Shown here: positions 24,733 to 34,419 of the stretch, piece after piece
Layout: each line of letters starts with the position of its first letter
How positions within the stretch are numbered: position 1 is the stretch's first letter
Assembly (NCBI RefSeq): GCF_001857945.1
Contig: NZ_CP017770.1
Span: 124,001-188,000, forward strand
Source of the DNA: Paenibacillus crassostreae
GTDB lineage: Bacteria; Bacillota; Bacilli; Paenibacillales; Paenibacillaceae
Reading direction: 5' to 3'
Length of the DNA: 64,000 nt
Made by a program: the position numbers and the translations under genes
Notes under the pieces: generated by a model
What the model saw: only the letters and a program-made list of their open reading frames with translations
Told to the model about the DNA's origin: nothing
Databases searched by the model: none

Positions 24733-25604
24733 TATTCCGATACCTCCTTACGCCGCATAAAAATCAGTAGTGGAATGGCAATGATGGTAACCACAGCGAA
24801 TAGAAGTGTGTTGACTGCTGTACCTAATCCCCAACTGCCTTCACCGAACGAGCGCAGGATGATAGTACCCACCACCTGAGAGGCATTACCTGGGCCACCG
24901 CCAGTGAGAACAAATACTTCCGAGAACACTTTTAACCCCCCGATTAGGGTGAGCATCAGGTTGATGTTGATCGCAGGGAGCAGGAGCGGAAGTGTAATGC
25001 TACGGAAGCTTCTCCATGAACCGGCTCCATCGATGGTAGCAGCTTCATAATAATCTTTAGAGATGGACTGAAGTCCTGCCAAGTAAATTGCCATTTGGAA
25101 ACCTACATGTTGCCAGATGGATACGGCGGCAATAGTCCAAATTACGATCGAAGGATCGGTCAGCCAAGCTTGATTCAGGGAATGCAGACCTATAGCGTCC
25201 AATACCCTGTTAATTGTACCGTCAGAACGTAGCATGGGTGTAAACACAATGCTAATAACCAATACGCTTAAAATCGATGGGGAATAGAATATAGCCCGGA
25301 GAATATTTTTTGATTTTAGCTTCATATTTAATGCAACAGCAAGCGCGATACCCAACAGATTTTTGCCAATTACGGTGACTACCGCAAAGATAAATGTATT
25401 CTTAAGAGCAAGGAGTAGGGTTTTGTCGGAAAAGATACGTTCAAAGTTGTCCCAGCCAATAAATATAATGGATTCCCGGTCCAGCCGCCAATCTGTGAAC
25501 GAATAGTACAAGCCAGTGATTGCTGGGATTACAAAAAAAATGGAATAAATCAGTAATGCAGGCCAAATCAAATAATATGAGTAGAGTTTTTTTGATATTT
25601 TCAT
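24732..25604 (-). CDS. CUT1 carbohydrate ABC transporter permease (MalF/UgpA-like)
   Basis: This permease of about 290 residues has six hydrophobic helices, the start KLYSYYLIWPALLIYSIFF and an EAA loop reading YYEAATIDGAGSWRSFRSITLPLL. It is the MalF-type half of the transporter. The C-terminal MRRKEVSE is cytoplasmic. I chose the ATG 6-7 bases after TTGGAGTG; an in-frame TTG 15 bases earlier overlaps that ribosome site. It is co-transcribed with the binding protein upstream and the second permease downstream. Confidence 0.92.
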   Translation of the reverse strand: MKISKKLYSYYLIWPALLIYSIFFVIPAITGLYYSFTDWRLDRESIIFIGWDNFERIFSDKTLLLALKNTFIFAVVTVIGKNLLGIALAVALNMKLKSKNILRAIFYSPSILSVLVISIVFTPMLRSDGTINRVLDAIGLHSLNQAWLTDPSIVIWTIAAVSIWQHVGFQMAIYLAGLQSISKDYYEAATIDGAGSWRSFRSITLPLLLPAININLMLTLIGGLKVFSEVFVLTGGGPGNASQVVGTIILRSFGEGSWGLGTAVNTLLFAVVTIIAIPLLIFMRRKEVSE

Positions 25605-25680
25605 TTTTTCACACTCCAATATAGCTTAAGGACAGAATAAAGCCCTGATCCGGACTCTATTCTGCCTGTTGTATGGTTAA

Positions 25681-27003
25681 TTAGAATCCCTCAACACCTT
25701 TGTCCTTCATCAATTGGCTAAATTTCTCATCCCAGGCATTGAGGACGCCTTGAGGGTCCAGCCCCCCAGTGAACTCGTCTTGAAGCAGGCGGTACAGCTC
25801 GCTGCGGTCTACAATCATGTAAGCATCAGTAGTAAGAATGGTTTTCTTAGGTGTGATGTATTGATCAAGAATCTCTTGCTTGTATTCTGGAAGTTCAGGT
25901 GTAGTAACGTCGCTGAAGTTCGACACATACCCCTGATCATCTACCATTTTCTGTGCTACTTCTTTGATAGCAATGAAATCCAAGAATTTCTTAGCTTCAT
26001 CCATATGCTTGGCCTTTTTCGGTATGAATAACTGTCCACCCAGCGGGCTTCCACCTAGACTTGCATCTTCAGAAGAAGGAATGGCGAATAATCCCAGATG
26101 CATATTTGGATCTTTTTCGCTCACATTCTCAATCAGCCAGTCACCCATAAACATCATTGCTACTTCTTTTTCTAGAAATTTGCCTACAGCCATATCATAG
26201 CTATCGCTGAGAATGTCGGTGTTGGTGTAGCCTTTCTCATACACATCGTATTGCTGCTGCAGGAAGGTCTCAAACTCTGGAATGTCGGACCACTTTTTAC
26301 GTCCCGTATTAATGTCGTCAAAAATCGTTGGTTCGTGTTTCGCAGCATAGTCGGCAAATGCGGCAGCTGGCCAAATGTTCGCGGCCCACGCATCTTTAAA
26401 TGGCATAAAGACGGGAGTAATTCCGCTTGCTTTGATCTTCTCGCATACCGCTAAGAATTCTTCGAAATTGTTCGGAATGGTAAGCCCTAAATCTTTAAAG
26501 ATATCCTTGTTGTAGACAACTCCTTGCATGCCTGTATCTTGGCTTACATGAAAGCTGTAGACATGTCCGTAAGCGGAGAGCACATCCTTATTCAGCAATC
26601 TGCTAACCCAGGGCTCGTTGTCGAGAATTTCGAAGTTGCGTTCCAAGTTAAGATCTGTCGTTGCACTGGCGAGGTTGTATTGAATAATGTCCGGTGTCTC
26701 GTTAACGGCGAGTTTGGTTTGCAGAACCGTTGCTGTCTGCTCAGCGGGAATTAGTTGAAGATTGACTTTAATATTGGTTTTCTGTTCGAATTCATCCAAT
26801 AGATCCTGTGCGACAAACGCCGAATCCTGTGAACTCTTGGAAATGGCTAACTCAATGGTGACTTTACTGCCGCTAATGTTGTTTCCCGTGTCAGTTGCTG
26901 AAGCATTCTCACTATTAGTATTTCCAGATCCGCATGCAGCTAGCGAAACTGTCATTACACTGGCTAGTATGCCTGTTGCAATTTTTTTCATTTTGTCGTT
27001 CAT
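25681..27003 (-). CDS. Extracellular sugar-binding lipoprotein of ABC transporter
   Basis: This 440-residue family 1 solute-binding protein has a lipoprotein signal peptide (lipobox LAAC, Cys24) and a Ser/Asn/Thr-rich linker. It shows SBP landmarks: IKVNLQLIPAEQTATVLQTKLA, PDIIQYN, VVYNKDIFKDLGL.IPNNFEEFL, MMFMGDWLIENV and the helix KHMDEAKKFLDFIA. It captures a sugar at the cell surface for the two permeases downstream. The adjacent divergent YesM/YesN-type pair and a cre-like site in the shared promoter region suggest induction by its substrate and repression by glucose. Confidence 0.92.
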   Translation of the reverse strand: MNDKMKKIATGILASVMTVSLAACGSGNTNSENASATDTGNNISGSKVTIELAISKSSQDSAFVAQDLLDEFEQKTNIKVNLQLIPAEQTATVLQTKLAVNETPDIIQYNLASATTDLNLERNFEILDNEPWVSRLLNKDVLSAYGHVYSFHVSQDTGMQGVVYNKDIFKDLGLTIPNNFEEFLAVCEKIKASGITPVFMPFKDAWAANIWPAAAFADYAAKHEPTIFDDINTGRKKWSDIPEFETFLQQQYDVYEKGYTNTDILSDSYDMAVGKFLEKEVAMMFMGDWLIENVSEKDPNMHLGLFAIPSSEDASLGGSPLGGQLFIPKKAKHMDEAKKFLDFIAIKEVAQKMVDDQGYVSNFSDVTTPELPEYKQEILDQYITPKKTILTTDAYMIVDRSELYRLLQDEFTGGLDPQGVLNAWDEKFSQLMKDKGVEGF

Positions 27004-27038
27004 AGTATCGCCCCCGAAATATAATTGTTTTACTCAAC

Positions 27039-27052
27039 TGAATGCGTTTACA
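27039..27052 (-). promoter_or_regulatory. Catabolite-responsive element (cre-like)
   Basis: On the minus strand the site reads TGTAAACGCATTCA and matches the cre consensus TGWAARCGYTWNCW at 13 of 14 positions. It lies 36 bases upstream of the sugar-binding protein start, as expected for CcpA repression of the transport operon. Confidence 0.65.
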
Positions 27053-27197
27053 TTTTGATTATAGAGTGATACCAGCATAACGTACATGTTTGTGTTTGAC
27101 TCTTTCTGTGTAATATTCTGAACTGCGATATGCATCTTGTTCATTTGCTGTTTTGATTGTAAAGTAGGAACATCAACAAGTTCAAGGAGGATTCAAC

Positions 27198-28982
27198 TTG
27201 CCTATCTTCAACAGAAAATTTGGCAACAGTAAGTATCAGACCAGCTTGCAAACGAAGTTCTTTATGACATTCGTATTTCTCCTACTTATTGTGTTGGGAT
27301 GCTTTCTGGTCTATGTTAACTTTCTGGTCATCCAGCCCCTGAAGGGGAAAACGGAGAATGAAATGCAGATGACGGCCGCCAAGGTTAGCGATCAGCTGAA
27401 CATCTATATCAATAATCAAAATCAACTATCTCAGCGAATTCTTTCGAATAAAGACGTATTCTCGCTACTGTCTGGTAGTGATTACTCGCGGCTTACGATT
27501 GAGGGCTTGACAAGAAGTCGCAAACTCAAAGATATCATGTTCCAGGCGATTGGCCCCAGTCTGAACATTGATGACATGATTATTTATGACCTTAATGGGG
27601 CAGAGATCGCTTCTTTTATCGGCTTCGCTGGTAACCCAACTTCGCTTGTACCGTTCCTGGAGGAAAGTGGTAACATTACCACTTGGAATGGAAGCGGTTA
27701 CGCCTTGTATCGTCAGCCTTCAAATAGAATATCTTTTGTGCGGGCGATTATGAATCAGAACGGGCAGGTATTCGGCTATCTATCTATCCAACTGGATCAG
27801 GAATATCTGAAAAGATCTACATCCGGCATTCCGGACAGTAAGGTATATATTCTGGACCCGGAGAATCAGCTGATCTCAAGCTCGTCAGCACTTCAAGAAG
27901 GGCAGGAACTCCCCGAATTTGTAGCAACAAAAGCGACCAACGGAATCTATCTCGATAATAACCGTAACTATGTTGCCTATTACAAATCAGCCGAAACCGA
28001 CTGGACAACTTACGTTGTAACCTCGAAGAGTTTTGTACTTGGACCAGTCAATTCGGTGAAATATATATCCATTTTGATCATTTCATCGTTAATTTTGTTC
28101 TCATTCGTCTATATCTACTTCTCGACCAAAAATCTATTGCTTCCTATCCGCAAGTTACGCAATCAGATTCTTCGAGTCAATTACAGCAATATGAATTTGA
28201 AGACGGATACGTACACCAACAACAATGAGCTGATTCAATTGAATGAAGCTTTTCAGGAGCTACTGGAACGACTACAGGAGTCTATTGATCGGGAAAAGCT
28301 AGCACTGCATGAAGAGGTGAAAGCCCGGAATTCAGCGCTTCAGGCACAGATCGCTCCCCATTTCTTCCACAACGTCCTATATTTGATCAGCATTGCATCG
28401 CAGGAGGGTAAGAATAGCTTGGTATCAGATATGTGTAAACATTTATCGGACAGCCTGCGATATATTGTGTCTTCTCCTTATCAGCATGTTAGTCTGACGG
28501 AGGAACTGAAGCATACTAAGCATTATTTGTCTCTGATTCAGCAGAATTTCGAGGATGATCTAGAATGGGAAATCGATGAGGATGAGGTGTTTGACCTGAT
28601 CCAATTGCCACGACTAGTGATTCAGCCGTTCGTGGAGAACTGTATTGAACATGCTTTCAAATGCACCGATCCACCATGGAAGATCCAGGTAAAGGTTAAG
28701 GTCTACAATGGGCTGTGGGCCATTGAAATTAGGGATAACGGGGATGGTTTCTTACCTGGAAAGGTCAAGGAGATTCTAGACAATATCCAAAGCTCCGACT
28801 TAGGGGTTTACCAGCTCCAGCACAATACGTCCGGGATCGGTAATATGGGCATTGTGAACACAGTGAATCGATTGAAGCTGATGTACAAGAACCGATTATT
28901 CTTTAATATCTACAATCATTCAGAAGAGGGCAAGGGAGCAACGATCCAGTTGATTGCTTCGATGAGCAAAGAATTCTACTAA
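27198..28982 (+). CDS. YesM-type sensor histidine kinase
   Basis: This 594-residue membrane kinase has a first transmembrane helix at about 22-48 and an extracellular sensor region of ~230 residues. A second helix at about 286-312 is followed by HAMP and a PF06580-type kinase domain with the phospho-acceptor His in AQIAPHFFHNVLYL. The ATP-binding region has ENCIEHAF and DNGDGF. It should sense an extracellular ligand, probably the transported sugar or the binding protein loaded with it, and phosphorylate the response regulator encoded next. It starts at TTG 7 bases after AAGGAGG. Confidence 0.92.
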   Translation: MPIFNRKFGNSKYQTSLQTKFFMTFVFLLLIVLGCFLVYVNFLVIQPLKGKTENEMQMTAAKVSDQLNIYINNQNQLSQRILSNKDVFSLLSGSDYSRLTIEGLTRSRKLKDIMFQAIGPSLNIDDMIIYDLNGAEIASFIGFAGNPTSLVPFLEESGNITTWNGSGYALYRQPSNRISFVRAIMNQNGQVFGYLSIQLDQEYLKRSTSGIPDSKVYILDPENQLISSSSALQEGQELPEFVATKATNGIYLDNNRNYVAYYKSAETDWTTYVVTSKSFVLGPVNSVKYISILIISSLILFSFVYIYFSTKNLLLPIRKLRNQILRVNYSNMNLKTDTYTNNNELIQLNEAFQELLERLQESIDREKLALHEEVKARNSALQAQIAPHFFHNVLYLISIASQEGKNSLVSDMCKHLSDSLRYIVSSPYQHVSLTEELKHTKHYLSLIQQNFEDDLEWEIDEDEVFDLIQLPRLVIQPFVENCIEHAFKCTDPPWKIQVKVKVYNGLWAIEIRDNGDGFLPGKVKEILDNIQSSDLGVYQLQHNTSGIGNMGIVNTVNRLKLMYKNRLFFNIYNHSEEGKGATIQLIASMSKEFY

Positions 28983-28998
28983 ACTGGGAGGGACAAAT

Positions 28999-30504
28999 AT
29001 GTATTCTGCAATTATCGCCGAAGACAGTAAGCCGATTCTGAGAAATATCCAAACACTTATACAATCAACGGATCTTCCAGTCCGTATTACCGCCACTGTG
29101 TCGAACGGCATGGAGGCGCTAGAATATATAAAAGCACATCCTGTTGATATCCTACTGACAGATATCCGCATGCCTAAGCTGGACGGTCTTGCTCTAATTG
29201 AGCAGAGTAGGCTTGTGAATCCGAACCTGAAGGCTGTTCTGATTAGTGGATACAGCGATTTCGAATATACGCGAAAAGCGCTAAATTTGCAGGTGTTCGA
29301 TTATCTACTAAAGCCTGTGGAGCGACACCAGCTTGTCGACGTTATGAATCGGCTAGTTAAGCATCTACACAAGCATCAAAGAAATGACATAGACCTTTTT
29401 GAGGGAATAGTGGAGCCAGAATTTCTCTCGAACTTGGAACTTGGAATGGATTTTTTCGTCGAAGACAAAATCATGTTGATCATTCGTAGGCAGCCGTTCA
29501 CACGAGAACCGGAAGTAGGTAATTTTACTCAGAATGTACTTCAGGTATGTCTTACAAAAGCTTGTGGACCACATGGCTGCTGGGTATTTCCTGCATTGCT
29601 ATCTGAACAGTTTATTGCCATAGTGAACAGTTCTATTCTGGATAACTATCCGTCTGTCCATGCCTGTATGGAGGCGCTGTCCAGTGAACTACAGACTGAG
29701 GCCATTAAGGTCTCCATCGCAGTAGTACCACAGCCAGCAGGGATACAAGCGTTGGTTAAGGACTATGGGAAGCTGGATACGATAATGAATGAACAGTTGT
29801 CTGTGTCGGGCGGTCTTATAGACACGATGTATTCCATGCCGAAGAGCATGCTACCCAGCGGTGAAATGGAGAAGTTGATGGGACTTTTTGCAGACATGAT
29901 TGTACATCGGCAAAAAGAACGCTTCACTATACTACTCCAACAACAACTGCTGAATTTTAAAAGCAATAATATCCGAATGTCCGAATTGGATCGCTTCATC
30001 TGGTCCCTAGCGGAGGCCTTCAACAATATGGATACTCATAAGAATCCAAGGGACAGGCTGAGATTAGTAGAAGAAATACGGTGGCTGATGAATGGTGAGA
30101 GTTATGAGGCATTTGAGGAAGCGTTACTTTCGTGGACCAAACAGAACTTTGATAAGCTACAGGACCAGAATAAGAAGAGTAGTGAGGAGTTGTTCCGGCA
30201 GTTGGATCAATATTTGTTGCAAAATATTTACTCCCAACTGTCCATTGCGGACGTGGCGCTAAAATTTCATGTAAGCCCATCGTATATCAGTAGAATTATC
30301 AAAAAACACTCTCAGAGCACTTTTGTGCATTATTATATGCAACTTAAGATCTGCGAGGCTTGTCGGCTGATTGCAACTAGGCCCGAGTTGAAGATGAAGG
30401 ATGTATCGGAGGTATTGTCTTTCGGGGATCAGCACTATTTCTCTAAGGTGTTTAAGGAATACACTGGATACAGTCCAACAGAGTATAGGGATGCCCGAAA
30501 ATAA
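28999..30504 (+). CDS. YesN/AraC-type response regulator
   Basis: This 501-residue protein has an N-terminal receiver domain (acidic Glu8/Asp9, phospho-acceptor Asp55 in LLTDIRMPKLDG, Lys in YLLKPVE). A middle region of ~260 residues of unclear fold precedes a C-terminal AraC double helix-turn-helix (LSIADVALKFHVSPSYISRIIK...; MKDVSEVLSFGDQHYFSKVFKEYTGYSPTEY). Together with the kinase it would activate the divergent sugar transporter operon. The intergenic distance of 16 bases with a GGGAGG site indicates co-transcription with the kinase. Confidence 0.93.
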   Translation: MYSAIIAEDSKPILRNIQTLIQSTDLPVRITATVSNGMEALEYIKAHPVDILLTDIRMPKLDGLALIEQSRLVNPNLKAVLISGYSDFEYTRKALNLQVFDYLLKPVERHQLVDVMNRLVKHLHKHQRNDIDLFEGIVEPEFLSNLELGMDFFVEDKIMLIIRRQPFTREPEVGNFTQNVLQVCLTKACGPHGCWVFPALLSEQFIAIVNSSILDNYPSVHACMEALSSELQTEAIKVSIAVVPQPAGIQALVKDYGKLDTIMNEQLSVSGGLIDTMYSMPKSMLPSGEMEKLMGLFADMIVHRQKERFTILLQQQLLNFKSNNIRMSELDRFIWSLAEAFNNMDTHKNPRDRLRLVEEIRWLMNGESYEAFEEALLSWTKQNFDKLQDQNKKSSEELFRQLDQYLLQNIYSQLSIADVALKFHVSPSYISRIIKKHSQSTFVHYYMQLKICEACRLIATRPELKMKDVSEVLSFGDQHYFSKVFKEYTGYSPTEYRDARK

Positions 30505-30635
30505 CTGTTAATTAGGAGTGCCCCACCTTCTTTTTAGCTGTTTTCCACGTTGACCCGTCACTTTTTAAACAAATTTTAAATATTTACTTTGACTTTCCGG
30601 TAAATGGAATATATTATAACTAATATCATTAAAAA

Positions 30636-30671
30636 TGATAATCATTATCACTCTATTGATAGTGATTATCA
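30636..30671 (+). promoter_or_regulatory. Tandem Fur boxes
   Basis: TGATAATCATTATCA at 30636-30650 is a perfect 7-1-7 Fur box. TGATAGTGATTATCA at 30657-30671 matches at 14 of 15 positions. They lie just upstream of the siderophore-binding protein gene and imply repression by iron-loaded Fur. Confidence 0.92.
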
Positions 30672-30706
30672 TATAAAATTCATATGAATACTAGGGGGAT
30701 ATTAAA

Positions 30707-31729
30707 TTGAGCAAAAAGTTATTGAGTTTACTCATGGTTATCGTTGTTATTCTCGTTGTCGCAGGCTGTGGTTCTAACCAAACAAATAGTTCGACAACTG
30801 ACGGTGTAGCAACTGGAAATGCAGTCGCTACAAATACAGATAGTGAAATTACGAGCGAACCTATTGTACTAAAGGATGCTAAAGGCGAGTTAAAGCTGGA
30901 CAAGCCCGCGCAAAAGATTGTAGTGCTGGAGTGGACATTTACCGAAGACATTATTGCGCTCGGCATGCAGCCGGTGGGAAATGCCGATAACGAAAACTAT
31001 AAGTTGTATGTGACTTCAGAAGCATCATTGGATGAAGGTGTGACAGATGTTGGTACACGCGATGAGCCGAATCTGGAGACAATTGCTTCTTTACAGCCGG
31101 ATCTGATTATAGGCGTTTCCGATAGCCACGAAGCGATATATGATCAATTAAAAGGTATTGCGCCAACGTTACTTTTTAGTCTCTATCCGCCTGAAGGAGA
31201 AGGTAATCATTACACGCAGATGGAAGAAATCTTTAGAACGATTGCAGTGGCTGTCGGCAAAACGGCGGAAGGCGAGAAGGTGCTCGCTGATTTGGATACG
31301 CATTATGCGGATGCGAAAGCAACTCTGGCCGCAGCAGGTAAGGAAGGTTTCAATTATGTGCTTACACAGGCTTATAGCTATCAGAATGCAGCACAGTTAC
31401 GTCTCTTTTTGGATAACTCACTAGCTGTGCAAACTTTGAATCGAATTGGCCTGGTGAACGACTGGAAATCCGAACAGTTCGAGATGTGGGGATTCAGCAC
31501 TTCTACCGTTGAGTCTTTACCTGCGGTTCAAGATTCGAATCTGATCCATATTGTACAAAAAGACGATGATATTTTCTCGAACGAACTAAAGGATAATTCC
31601 GTTTGGAATGGCCTCACCTTCGTGAAAGAAAAACGCATCTTCGGATTGGACAGCGCGACTTGGGTGTTCGGCGGTCCAATCTCCTCCAAAGTTATCGTGG
31701 ATGAAGTTGTAGCCACATTAACAAAATGA
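30707..31729 (+). CDS. Iron-siderophore-binding lipoprotein (FecB/FhuD-like)
   Basis: This 340-residue class III periplasmic-binding-fold lipoprotein has lipobox VAGC (Cys21) and a short polar linker. It shows the typical KIVVLEWTFTEDIIALGMQPVG, ETIASLQPDLIIG and TVESLPAVQDSNLIHIV segments. The family binds ferric siderophores and hands them to FecCD permeases, one of which overlaps its stop codon. The TTG start follows AGGGGGAT. Two Fur boxes upstream make iron-starvation induction very likely. The specific siderophore cannot be told. Confidence 0.92.
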   Translation: MSKKLLSLLMVIVVILVVAGCGSNQTNSSTTDGVATGNAVATNTDSEITSEPIVLKDAKGELKLDKPAQKIVVLEWTFTEDIIALGMQPVGNADNENYKLYVTSEASLDEGVTDVGTRDEPNLETIASLQPDLIIGVSDSHEAIYDQLKGIAPTLLFSLYPPEGEGNHYTQMEEIFRTIAVAVGKTAEGEKVLADLDTHYADAKATLAAAGKEGFNYVLTQAYSYQNAAQLRLFLDNSLAVQTLNRIGLVNDWKSEQFEMWGFSTSTVESLPAVQDSNLIHIVQKDDDIFSNELKDNSVWNGLTFVKEKRIFGLDSATWVFGGPISSKVIVDEVVATLTK

Positions 31730-33795
31730 GCACTTTGATGACCGGAACTAAAAAGAATAAAGCCTCAATCGGAATGACCTGGCGGTTAATGGGAATATTT
31801 GGGGGCGGTATTACCGCCCTTTTTGTTCTATTCGTGCTGAGTCTCTACTTCGGAGAGGCAAAAATCCCAGTTTCTACCGTTTTAGAAGCATTATTGAACC
31901 GACAAGATGTGATGGAGCATAATCTGCTTTGGGATATTCGGATGCCACGTACTGCAATAGGGATTATAGCCGGGGCAGCCCTTGCTGCAGCAGGAGCTTT
32001 ACTGCAAACGATAACGAAAAACCCGCTTGCTTCCTCAGATACACTGGGCATCAATGCCGGGGCTTATTTTATGGTTGTCCTAGGCGTCGTTGCTTTCCCT
32101 GCTATGCAGCAACAGTTTCCATTTGTTTTGGCAGTTGCAGGTGGATTGTTGGCAGCATTAGCTGCTTATTTCTTGAGTGGAGGCCGGACGGCCACACCTG
32201 TTCGATTGGCGTTATCAGGTATGATAGTATCCATGGTGCTTGGAGCGTTTACATCAGCCATTCATATTTTCAAATCAACAGAAACACAAAATTTATTCTT
32301 ATGGGGCGCGGGTTCCTTAATTCAGCTAGACTGGGATGGTGTTCAATTTGCGTTGCCTTTCGTTATCGTACTGCTTGGGGTAGCGATGTTCGCAGGCAGG
32401 CAATTCGATGCACTCGAGCTTGATGAGTCTACCGCTCGTTCACTGGGGCAGCGTGTAGAGTTAACTCGGGCGACGGGCCTTGGTTTATCGGTATTGTTGG
32501 CAGCGGTCGTGGTCAGCGTGGTTGGACCGATTGGATTCGTTGGTCTGGTCGCTCCACATCTTGTCCGGCTCAGTGGTCTTAGTAAACATCGTCTGCTCAT
32601 TCCCGCAAGTGCGTTGTGGGGAGCGATACTCATTACGGTAGCAGATGTGCTTGCACGAATGGTGCGGAGCAGTCTGGGTGAAATGCCAGTTGGTGCAGTT
32701 ATGGCGATTATTGGAGCACCTTGGCTCATTTGGTTGGTGCTTACCAAGATGAAAAATATATCCGGTTCAGGTAATGGTCAGTCATCTATGAGTATTGGTG
32801 GAACGTCGATGCGAATGCGATTTGCCATGACTGCGATATTCATGTCTGTTCTACTACTCGTAATCATGATCGCAAGCTTATCGCTTGGAGGCACAAGAAT
32901 ACCGATAAGTGATTTGCTGGGCAGTCTAATTGGCGGTAAAAATCAATCTTATTCCGTCCTGCTGAATTTACGGCTTCCGCGTACACTGGTTGCAGCGTTG
33001 GGTGGTATTGCGCTTGCGATAAGCGGTGTCTTGATTCAAAGTGCAGTTCGAAATCCGTTGGCAGACGCCTCCATTATTGGTGTGACCTCGGGTGCTGGGT
33101 TTGGTGCGATGGTCGTGATGGTGGCATGGCCGGGATTGTCGATAGTTGCACTTCCGTTTGCCGCCATTGTAGGTGGAGTTGTCGCAGCTGCCTTTGTGTT
33201 CTTTCTGGCATGGCGCAAATCCTTGAATCCGTCTGTACTTATCCTGCTTGGAATAGCTGTATCAGCAATCGGTTCTGCAGGTATACAGGCCATGATCGTT
33301 AAGGCAAGTCTGTGGAGCAGTAGTTCCTTTATATGGTTAACGGGTTCTACCTATGGACGAGGTTGGACTCAATTTTATAGTCTTTTTATATTGCTACTTG
33401 TGCTTGTTCCCGTTGCTTACTATTTAGGACGGAGATTCGATTTGCTGGCTTTTGGCGATGAGAGTTCAACAGGTTTTGGTTTGCCGGTACGAGGAACACG
33501 ATTGTGGGCTATGATAATCGGTGTTTTACTTGCATCGGGAGCTGTTGCAAGCGTAGGGACGATTGGATTTCTTGGACTCATGGCACCGCATGCGGTGCGT
33601 ATGATGGTCGGGCATCATACGAGACGCTCCATTATTTTGTCAGGATTGCTTGGTGGATTGCTTCTCGTCATTGCAGATACAATCGGAAGAACTATCATGG
33701 CGCCGAAAGAGATTCCATCAGGATTGATTATTATGCTGATTGGAGCTCCGTATTTCCTATTTCTAATGTATCGCTCGCTTGTCAGAAAAGGGTAG
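31726..33795 (+). CDS. Fused double FecCD-type siderophore permease (FhuB-like)
   Basis: The 689 residues contain two consecutive FecCD permease domains (~20-340 and ~355-689). Each has its own LRLPR/IRMPRT start, a G..LQ..TKNPLA- or SG.LIQ.AVRNPLAD-type segment, and the conserved GPIGFVGLVAPH and GTIGFLGLMAPH loops that contact the ATPase. Most Bacillota encode these halves as two genes, while E. coli FhuB is a natural fusion. It should form the whole channel as one polypeptide. No ATPase gene follows, so a FhuC/YusV-like ATPase encoded elsewhere is presumably shared. It overlaps the binding-protein gene by 4 bases. Confidence 0.92.
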   Translation: MSTLMTGTKKNKASIGMTWRLMGIFGGGITALFVLFVLSLYFGEAKIPVSTVLEALLNRQDVMEHNLLWDIRMPRTAIGIIAGAALAAAGALLQTITKNPLASSDTLGINAGAYFMVVLGVVAFPAMQQQFPFVLAVAGGLLAALAAYFLSGGRTATPVRLALSGMIVSMVLGAFTSAIHIFKSTETQNLFLWGAGSLIQLDWDGVQFALPFVIVLLGVAMFAGRQFDALELDESTARSLGQRVELTRATGLGLSVLLAAVVVSVVGPIGFVGLVAPHLVRLSGLSKHRLLIPASALWGAILITVADVLARMVRSSLGEMPVGAVMAIIGAPWLIWLVLTKMKNISGSGNGQSSMSIGGTSMRMRFAMTAIFMSVLLLVIMIASLSLGGTRIPISDLLGSLIGGKNQSYSVLLNLRLPRTLVAALGGIALAISGVLIQSAVRNPLADASIIGVTSGAGFGAMVVMVAWPGLSIVALPFAAIVGGVVAAAFVFFLAWRKSLNPSVLILLGIAVSAIGSAGIQAMIVKASLWSSSSFIWLTGSTYGRGWTQFYSLFILLLVLVPVAYYLGRRFDLLAFGDESSTGFGLPVRGTRLWAMIIGVLLASGAVASVGTIGFLGLMAPHAVRMMVGHHTRRSIILSGLLGGLLLVIADTIGRTIMAPKEIPSGLIIMLIGAPYFLFLMYRSLVRKG

Positions 33796-33830
33796 AACGA
33801 TTTATAACTGATAGTTCGGCTTAACAGAAG

Positions 33831-33862
33831 GGAGTAGTTTGCTACGGCTACTACTCCTTTTT
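33831..33862 (+). terminator. Rho-independent terminator after the siderophore operon
   Basis: A GGAGTAGT/ACTACTCC stem encloses a second small pairing. It is followed by TTTTTCTT. Confidence 0.8.
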
Positions 33863-33876
33863 CTTGTCAAATAATA

Positions 33877-34332
33877 CTATAACGGTATTACAGGCACACA
33901 TAACTCGCAATAATCGTTGTAAATCATATCACCCTTGTATCTTTCAAGAATCGGTTTGGTATCAATTTGATATCCGCTGTTTTGTATCGCTGGAAAAATT
34001 TCAACCCATGCTTTTTGAATATCTTCCACTGTATGTTTGATTGTGTAAATAACATATTTCCCACCAGCAAGCTCACTTTCACATATTGAATTATCCATTT
34101 GATAATCGGCTGATATGACGACACAAGCATCATATCGACAGTTTTCGGAAGGTGTCGTCTCTGGGTTATCTTGCGGAATTCCGAGTATTATTGCCGATTC
34201 AGTAAGTAGATTTTTCTCCTTCATCCATTTTTTTAACTTTTCCATTACATGAATATTTCCAGGGCCATATTGTCCAACTTGTCGCATATATGCGATACGA
34301 TATGTTGGAAGATTTTCGACGACAATATTCAT
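33877..34332 (-). CDS. GyrI-like small-molecule-binding domain protein
   Basis: This stand-alone effector-binding domain of 151 residues resembles the C-terminal part of AraC/Rob-type regulators and SbmC/GyrI: LPTYRIAYMRQVGQYG, ILGIPQDNP, CRYDACVVI, ELAGGKYVIYTIKHTVEDIQKAW, and the closing DYCELCVPV. Such proteins bind amphipathic drugs or act as gyrase-protecting factors. No DNA-binding domain is present. A short piece of this gene recurs as a remnant near 39.55 kb, indicating past duplication. The ribosome site AAAGGACAATG is close to the start. Confidence 0.83.
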   Translation of the reverse strand: MNIVVENLPTYRIAYMRQVGQYGPGNIHVMEKLKKWMKEKNLLTESAIILGIPQDNPETTPSENCRYDACVVISADYQMDNSICESELAGGKYVIYTIKHTVEDIQKAWVEIFPAIQNSGYQIDTKPILERYKGDMIYNDYCELCVPVIPL

Positions 34333-34419
34333 ATCTTCATTGTCCTTTCTATATCATATTTGCTACATTTCGTATGCTATCATGATATAAAAATATAATC
34401 ATTTGATTTTTTTCATAAT

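Noticed and set aside
31929..32747. Long overlapping frames on both strands within the double permease gene
   Set aside because: Both contradict the clear FecCD translation and lack ribosome sites.
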